A stretch of 57,517 nt of DNA from Bacteroidales bacterium (GTDB lineage Bacteria; Bacteroidota; Bacteroidia; Bacteroidales; FEN-979), in assembly GCA_028706295.1 (NCBI GenBank), contig JAQWBQ010000018.1:1-57517 (forward strand), written 5' to 3'. This document shows positions 54,442 through 57,517 of the stretch, piece after piece. Position 1 is the first letter of the stretch, and each line of letters begins with the position of its first letter. The position numbers and the translations under genes were made by a program. The notes below the pieces were generated by a model. It was not told where the DNA came from and made no database searches. It saw nothing but the letters and a program-made list of their open reading frames with translations.

Positions 54442-55902
54442 ATGGAACATTATAAAAATGCAGCCGGTAGAGCGCTTGCATGGCACCGGGAATACCGGAA
54501 TCAGATGAGCCAATGCCGTTTTGACACCATTGCCACGCACGGCGTATATTCAATGCAGGAAGCGCTTGACTTCAACCAGGGTTCGATCATCGAACCTGTT
54601 TATATGGCCACTTCCCAGGCTTACCGGGATGCAGATGAAATGGAAGCTGCCCTGGGGTACCAGATACCTACCTGGTGCTATGCCCGGATTGCCAACCCGA
54701 CGATGTATTACCTCGAAGGAGTTCTTGCCCTTCTCGAAGGGTATGGATCCGGCCTGGAAACTTCCTGTATCGCTACATCTTCCGGCATGGCCGCGATCCA
54801 GAGTGCCGTCGATCCTTTCCTGGTCACCGACCCCGCGAATCCCGGGAAAAAGATGAACTTCGTGGCATCGACACAGGTTTACGGAGGCACATTCCAGCAG
54901 TTCTCCATCCGCAAAGATAAAGAACGACTCATCGAATGGAGAAAAGTGATAAACACGACCGATATTAAAGAGTGGGAATCTCATATTGATGCAGAGACAA
55001 GGTTCCTTTACGGGGAATTGCCCAGCAATCCCGGTCAGGCATTTTTCGATATCCGTAAAGTCGCTGACCTTGCCCATAAATATGGCATTCCCCTGATTGT
55101 CGATTCTACCGTTGCAACCCCGGCTCTGCTTCGCCCGCTTTGCCACGGTGCTGATATTGTGATCCAATCAGTTACCAAATCGCTTGCTACCAGCGGATTT
55201 GGGATTGCCGGAGCCGTTATTTCCAGAAAAAATATTATTTCCAGAATCGACAACCCGGAGATGAAGGCCGACTTCGCCACTTACCTGAAACTTCTACCCA
55301 ACCGGGATAATGGTCCCAATCTTTCGCCCATGAATGCCGTTATGGCGCTGAACGATATCCGTACCATCCGGATGCGCATGGATGCCATGAGTAAAAGCAC
55401 CATGAAGATTGCCGGCTTCCTGAATGACCATAAACACATCGAACGCGTCGAATATCTCGGACTTAAAAACCATCCGCTGCATGAATTAGCATCACGTTAC
55501 CTGTTCCTTGTCGATTCCGAACATGATGAACAATACGGGAAACCGGTGAACCGGTATGGTCACCTGATGTCGTTCCTGATCCGGGGGGATGCCAAAATGA
55601 CCCGGGAAGTATTCAATGCATTTACGCGAATCTGGAGGGCAACAGATCTTGGACGGATAAAATCGGTCGCAACTATTCCGGCCATTTCCACCCATTCACA
55701 ACAGGGAGAGGAGGGCAGAAAGCTGGCAGGAATCCCCTCAAACCTGATCCGCCTGTGTGTGGGAGTTGAGCACCCCGACGATATTCTCCGCGACCTGGAT
55801 ACTGCCTTAGGAGTGCTGGATGGTAAAAAAGTGTACGTTTCAGCCCCTGAATTTTCAGCGGGCGGCGCCTCTTCGGCACACCTTAGAAAGGATTGTCAAT
55901 AA
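54442..55902 (+). CDS. Cys/Met-metabolism PLP-dependent enzyme (cystathionine gamma-synthase/homoserine sulfhydrylase type)
   Basis: The 486-residue protein belongs to the gamma-family of PLP enzymes, with CYARIANPT, SSGMAAIQSA, IVDSTVATPALLRPL and the PLP lysine in SVTKSLATSGFG (Lys246). Near the C-terminus LIRLCVGVEHPDDI is typical. It is longer than most members (400-430), mainly from an N-terminal extension of about 50 residues and loop insertions. Activity could be gamma-synthase, sulfhydrylase or lyase; the sequence alone does not decide. Its end lies 8 bases before the thrC ATG, so it probably shares the homoserine branch with thrC. Confidence 0.87.
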   Translation: MEHYKNAAGRALAWHREYRNQMSQCRFDTIATHGVYSMQEALDFNQGSIIEPVYMATSQAYRDADEMEAALGYQIPTWCYARIANPTMYYLEGVLALLEGYGSGLETSCIATSSGMAAIQSAVDPFLVTDPANPGKKMNFVASTQVYGGTFQQFSIRKDKERLIEWRKVINTTDIKEWESHIDAETRFLYGELPSNPGQAFFDIRKVADLAHKYGIPLIVDSTVATPALLRPLCHGADIVIQSVTKSLATSGFGIAGAVISRKNIISRIDNPEMKADFATYLKLLPNRDNGPNLSPMNAVMALNDIRTIRMRMDAMSKSTMKIAGFLNDHKHIERVEYLGLKNHPLHELASRYLFLVDSEHDEQYGKPVNRYGHLMSFLIRGDAKMTREVFNAFTRIWRATDLGRIKSVATIPAISTHSQQGEEGRKLAGIPSNLIRLCVGVEHPDDILRDLDTALGVLDGKKVYVSAPEFSAGGASSAHLRKDCQ

Positions 55903-55910
55903 CGCTGCCT

Positions 55911-57269
55911 ATGTTGTATCTGTCAACCAACCGAAAATCTGACCCCGTTTCCTTTAGCGAGGCGCTGCTCAGGGGTCAGGCCCCCGACCGGGGCCTCTAT
56001 ATGCCGGTAACCATACCGGAATTTTCCCGAGCAACCATGGCCAGCTTCGTTAACCTGAGTTACGATGAAATCGCATTCCGGGTAGCAACGCTTTATATGG
56101 AGGATGAATTACCCGCGCAGGAACTGAGAAGGATTACCAGGGAATCGTACGATTTCAATATTCCGCTGGAACGGGTGACCGACCGGAAATATATCATGCG
56201 GCTGGATCAGGGTCCCACCGCTTCCTTCAAGGATTTCGCCGCTCGGATGATGGGACGGCTTATGCAGTATTACCTTGATCAGTCGAATGGCCGGCTGCTG
56301 ATCCTGACTGCTACTTCCGGCGATACGGGCAGCGCTGTTGCCAATGCTTTTTACGGATTGGATAACATACAGGTTGTCGTTCTGTTTCCCAGGTCGGAAG
56401 TCACCGAGAGGCAACGACGTCAGATGACTACCCTGGGTAAAAATGTACACATTCTGGCCCTCGATGCGAAATTTGATGATTGTCAGGCCCTCGTCAAAAA
56501 GGCTTTTGCCGATCAGGAACTCGGTCATCTGAAGCTTTCCTCTGCAAATTCCATCAATATCGGCCGGCTGATCCCGCAGATCGTTTATTACTTCTATGCC
56601 TGGTCGAGACTTGCCAGGACAGATGTTCACGAAAATATCATCTTCTCGGTTCCATCCGGAAATTTCGGTGATATGATGGGAGGAGTGCTGGCCCTGAAAA
56701 TGGGATTGCCGGTTAAAAAATTCGTAATAGCTACCAATGAGAATGACGAATTTCCAATGTACCTGAATTCAGGGATCTACCGGAAAATAGAACCTTCACG
56801 CAATTGCATCTCCAGCGCCATGAATGTAGGTCATCCCAGCAACCTTGCCAGACTGGTGTCGCTGTACGGAGGACTGATGGATGAGCAGGGAAAAATCACT
56901 GTCGAAGCCGATATGGTAGCGATGCGAAAGGATATGTTTTCAGTGAGTATCGACGATACCAAAACCCGCGAAACCATTCAGAAGTCGTATCGTGAAAATG
57001 GTGTATTGCTTGAGCCCCATGGCGCAGTCGGGTGGGCAGGACTACACGAGTACCTGGATCATGTACGGGGAATATCAAAGGATCAGCTCTGCGTTTCGAT
57101 TGAGACCGCCCATCCTGCCAAATTTCCCGGGGAGATTCAAAAACTGTTGGAACTGGAACCTGCCGTTCCACCGAGCCTCGAAGGCCTCGACCATAAACCG
57201 GAATTTTATAGCAACCTGGGTCTCGATTATCGGGAATTTAAAGCCTATCTTCTGGAGCAATTCGGATGA
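55911..57269 (+). CDS. thrC: Threonine synthase
   Basis: From ATG 55911 the protein has 452 residues, as for the long bacterial ThrC type. It carries the N-terminal LYLSTN and SEALLRGQAPDRGLYMP segments, the PLP lysine in PTASFKDFA (Lys107), ATSGDTGSAVANAF and SVPSGNFGDMMGG. It converts O-phosphohomoserine to threonine. A TTG in frame six codons upstream would overlap the previous gene and is less likely. A ThrH gene starts 168 bases further on. Confidence 0.94.
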   Translation: MLYLSTNRKSDPVSFSEALLRGQAPDRGLYMPVTIPEFSRATMASFVNLSYDEIAFRVATLYMEDELPAQELRRITRESYDFNIPLERVTDRKYIMRLDQGPTASFKDFAARMMGRLMQYYLDQSNGRLLILTATSGDTGSAVANAFYGLDNIQVVVLFPRSEVTERQRRQMTTLGKNVHILALDAKFDDCQALVKKAFADQELGHLKLSSANSINIGRLIPQIVYYFYAWSRLARTDVHENIIFSVPSGNFGDMMGGVLALKMGLPVKKFVIATNENDEFPMYLNSGIYRKIEPSRNCISSAMNVGHPSNLARLVSLYGGLMDEQGKITVEADMVAMRKDMFSVSIDDTKTRETIQKSYRENGVLLEPHGAVGWAGLHEYLDHVRGISKDQLCVSIETAHPAKFPGEIQKLLELEPAVPPSLEGLDHKPEFYSNLGLDYREFKAYLLEQFG

Positions 57270-57301
57270 CCCATCCTTTGATTTCCTTAATGAGAACAGC
57301 T

Positions 57302-57354
57302 TATTGACTGATTGACTGAATGATTGATTGACTGAATGATTGAATGATTGATTT
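57302..57354. repeat. Short tandem repeat of ATTGACTGA/ATGATTGA units
   Basis: After thrC, units of eight to nine bases (variants of ATTGACTGA and ATGATTGA) are repeated imperfectly about six times. The unit has stop codons in all plus-strand frames, so it is non-coding. Such runs are seen between Bacteroidota genes; copy number may vary among strains. Confidence 0.7.
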
Positions 57355-57437
57355 GAATTCTGAATTATGGTTTATGCCCTATTCGCTAAACCCTGATCGC
57401 TAATCACTAATTTGGTCTTTGAACTAAACTTCTTCCT

Positions 57438-57517
57438 ATGTACATCGTTTGCTCTGATCTTGAAGGCGTTTTCGTTCCCGAGGTTTGGATCAATGTAGCG
57501 GATAAAACCTCGATCCC
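57438..57517 (+). CDS. thrH: ThrH, phosphoserine/homoserine phosphotransferase (3' end cut by window edge)
   Basis: The first 26 codons, from ATG 57438, read MYIVCSDLEGVFVPEVWI and onward, with the HAD-family nucleophile motif DLEG (Asp7) and VPE phrase that mark ThrH. ThrH acts on phosphoserine and can phosphorylate homoserine. Following thrC, it probably supplies the phosphohomoserine used by ThrC. The rest lies beyond the window. Confidence 0.8.
   Translation, partial: MYIVCSDLEGVFVPEVWINVADKTSI

Noticed and set aside
1-57517. Search for tRNA, rRNA, CRISPR arrays, insertion sequences and phage genes.
   Set aside because: No convincing candidate was seen on either strand; all sizeable gaps contain only promoter-like or simple repeat sequence.

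Overview
The window is a contiguous stretch of chromosome from a member of the Bacteroidota, probably an uncultured Bacteroidales-like lineage. The signs are the promoters (several copies of the TAnnTTTG -7 box, some with a TTTG/TTG -33 box 18-19 bases upstream), a type IX secretion (T9SS) C-terminal sorting domain protein, a DUF5686/carboxypeptidase-regulatory-domain outer membrane protein, a Reg_prop/Y_Y_Y sensor kinase, an ECF sigma/anti-sigma/DUF4252 cassette and ThrH. No rRNA, tRNA, CRISPR array, insertion sequence, prophage or plasmid function was seen. Coding density is high and no gene-free gap exceeds 300 bases. Both end genes are cut by the window edge.

Layout. 1-3896 (minus) is a respiratory operon: a Tat-type four-site Fe-S protein, an NrfD/PsrC-type membrane subunit, a monohaem cytochrome c with an extra beta-sandwich domain and membrane tail, and a SCO1/SenC copper chaperone that runs off the left edge. 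4046-6562 (minus) is a DUF5686 outer membrane protein, divergent from rlmL, pfkA and priA (6687-11390, plus). 11365-15592 (minus) carries an FtsB/DivIC-like protein and the glyA-sixA-ppk1 group. 15786-17000 (plus) is a T9SS cargo protein. 17040-22141 (minus) is a two-kinase signalling pair without a DNA-binding output domain. 22238-23178 (plus) holds a small unknown protein and an LEA-like protein. 23324-30050 (plus) is guaB, three SurA/PpiC-type periplasmic folding factors and a MoxR ATPase. 30128-33639 (plus) is pstSCAB, followed by a GPP34 protein where phoU might be expected.

34374-37250 (minus) has a YhcC-type radical SAM protein and a POT transporter with a clear terminator. 37447-39069 (plus) is the ECF sigma cassette. 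39081-42110 (minus) has two envelope proteins, one with an N-terminal helix-hairpin-helix domain. 42207-42866 (plus) is a DUF2461 protein. 42871-47488 (minus) is the rsfS-ftsH-LUD-cdsA-psd operon, preceded in the same direction by a LOG-family protein, uvrA, a lytic transglycosylase, rfbC and lpdA (to 54188). 54442 to the right edge (plus) is a homoserine-branch group: a Cys/Met-metabolism PLP enzyme, thrC and the start of thrH.

Most of this is core metabolism and envelope upkeep. No wholly novel multi-gene system stands out. The points most worth a second look are two missing ligand cysteines in the respiratory Fe-S subunit, the fused cytochrome c, an exact EF-hand loop inside PstS, the pst-GPP34 neighbourhood, Asn in place of a catalytic-loop Asp in PfkA, the altered ExxER motif in the POT transporter, and the HhH-plus-barrel protein.
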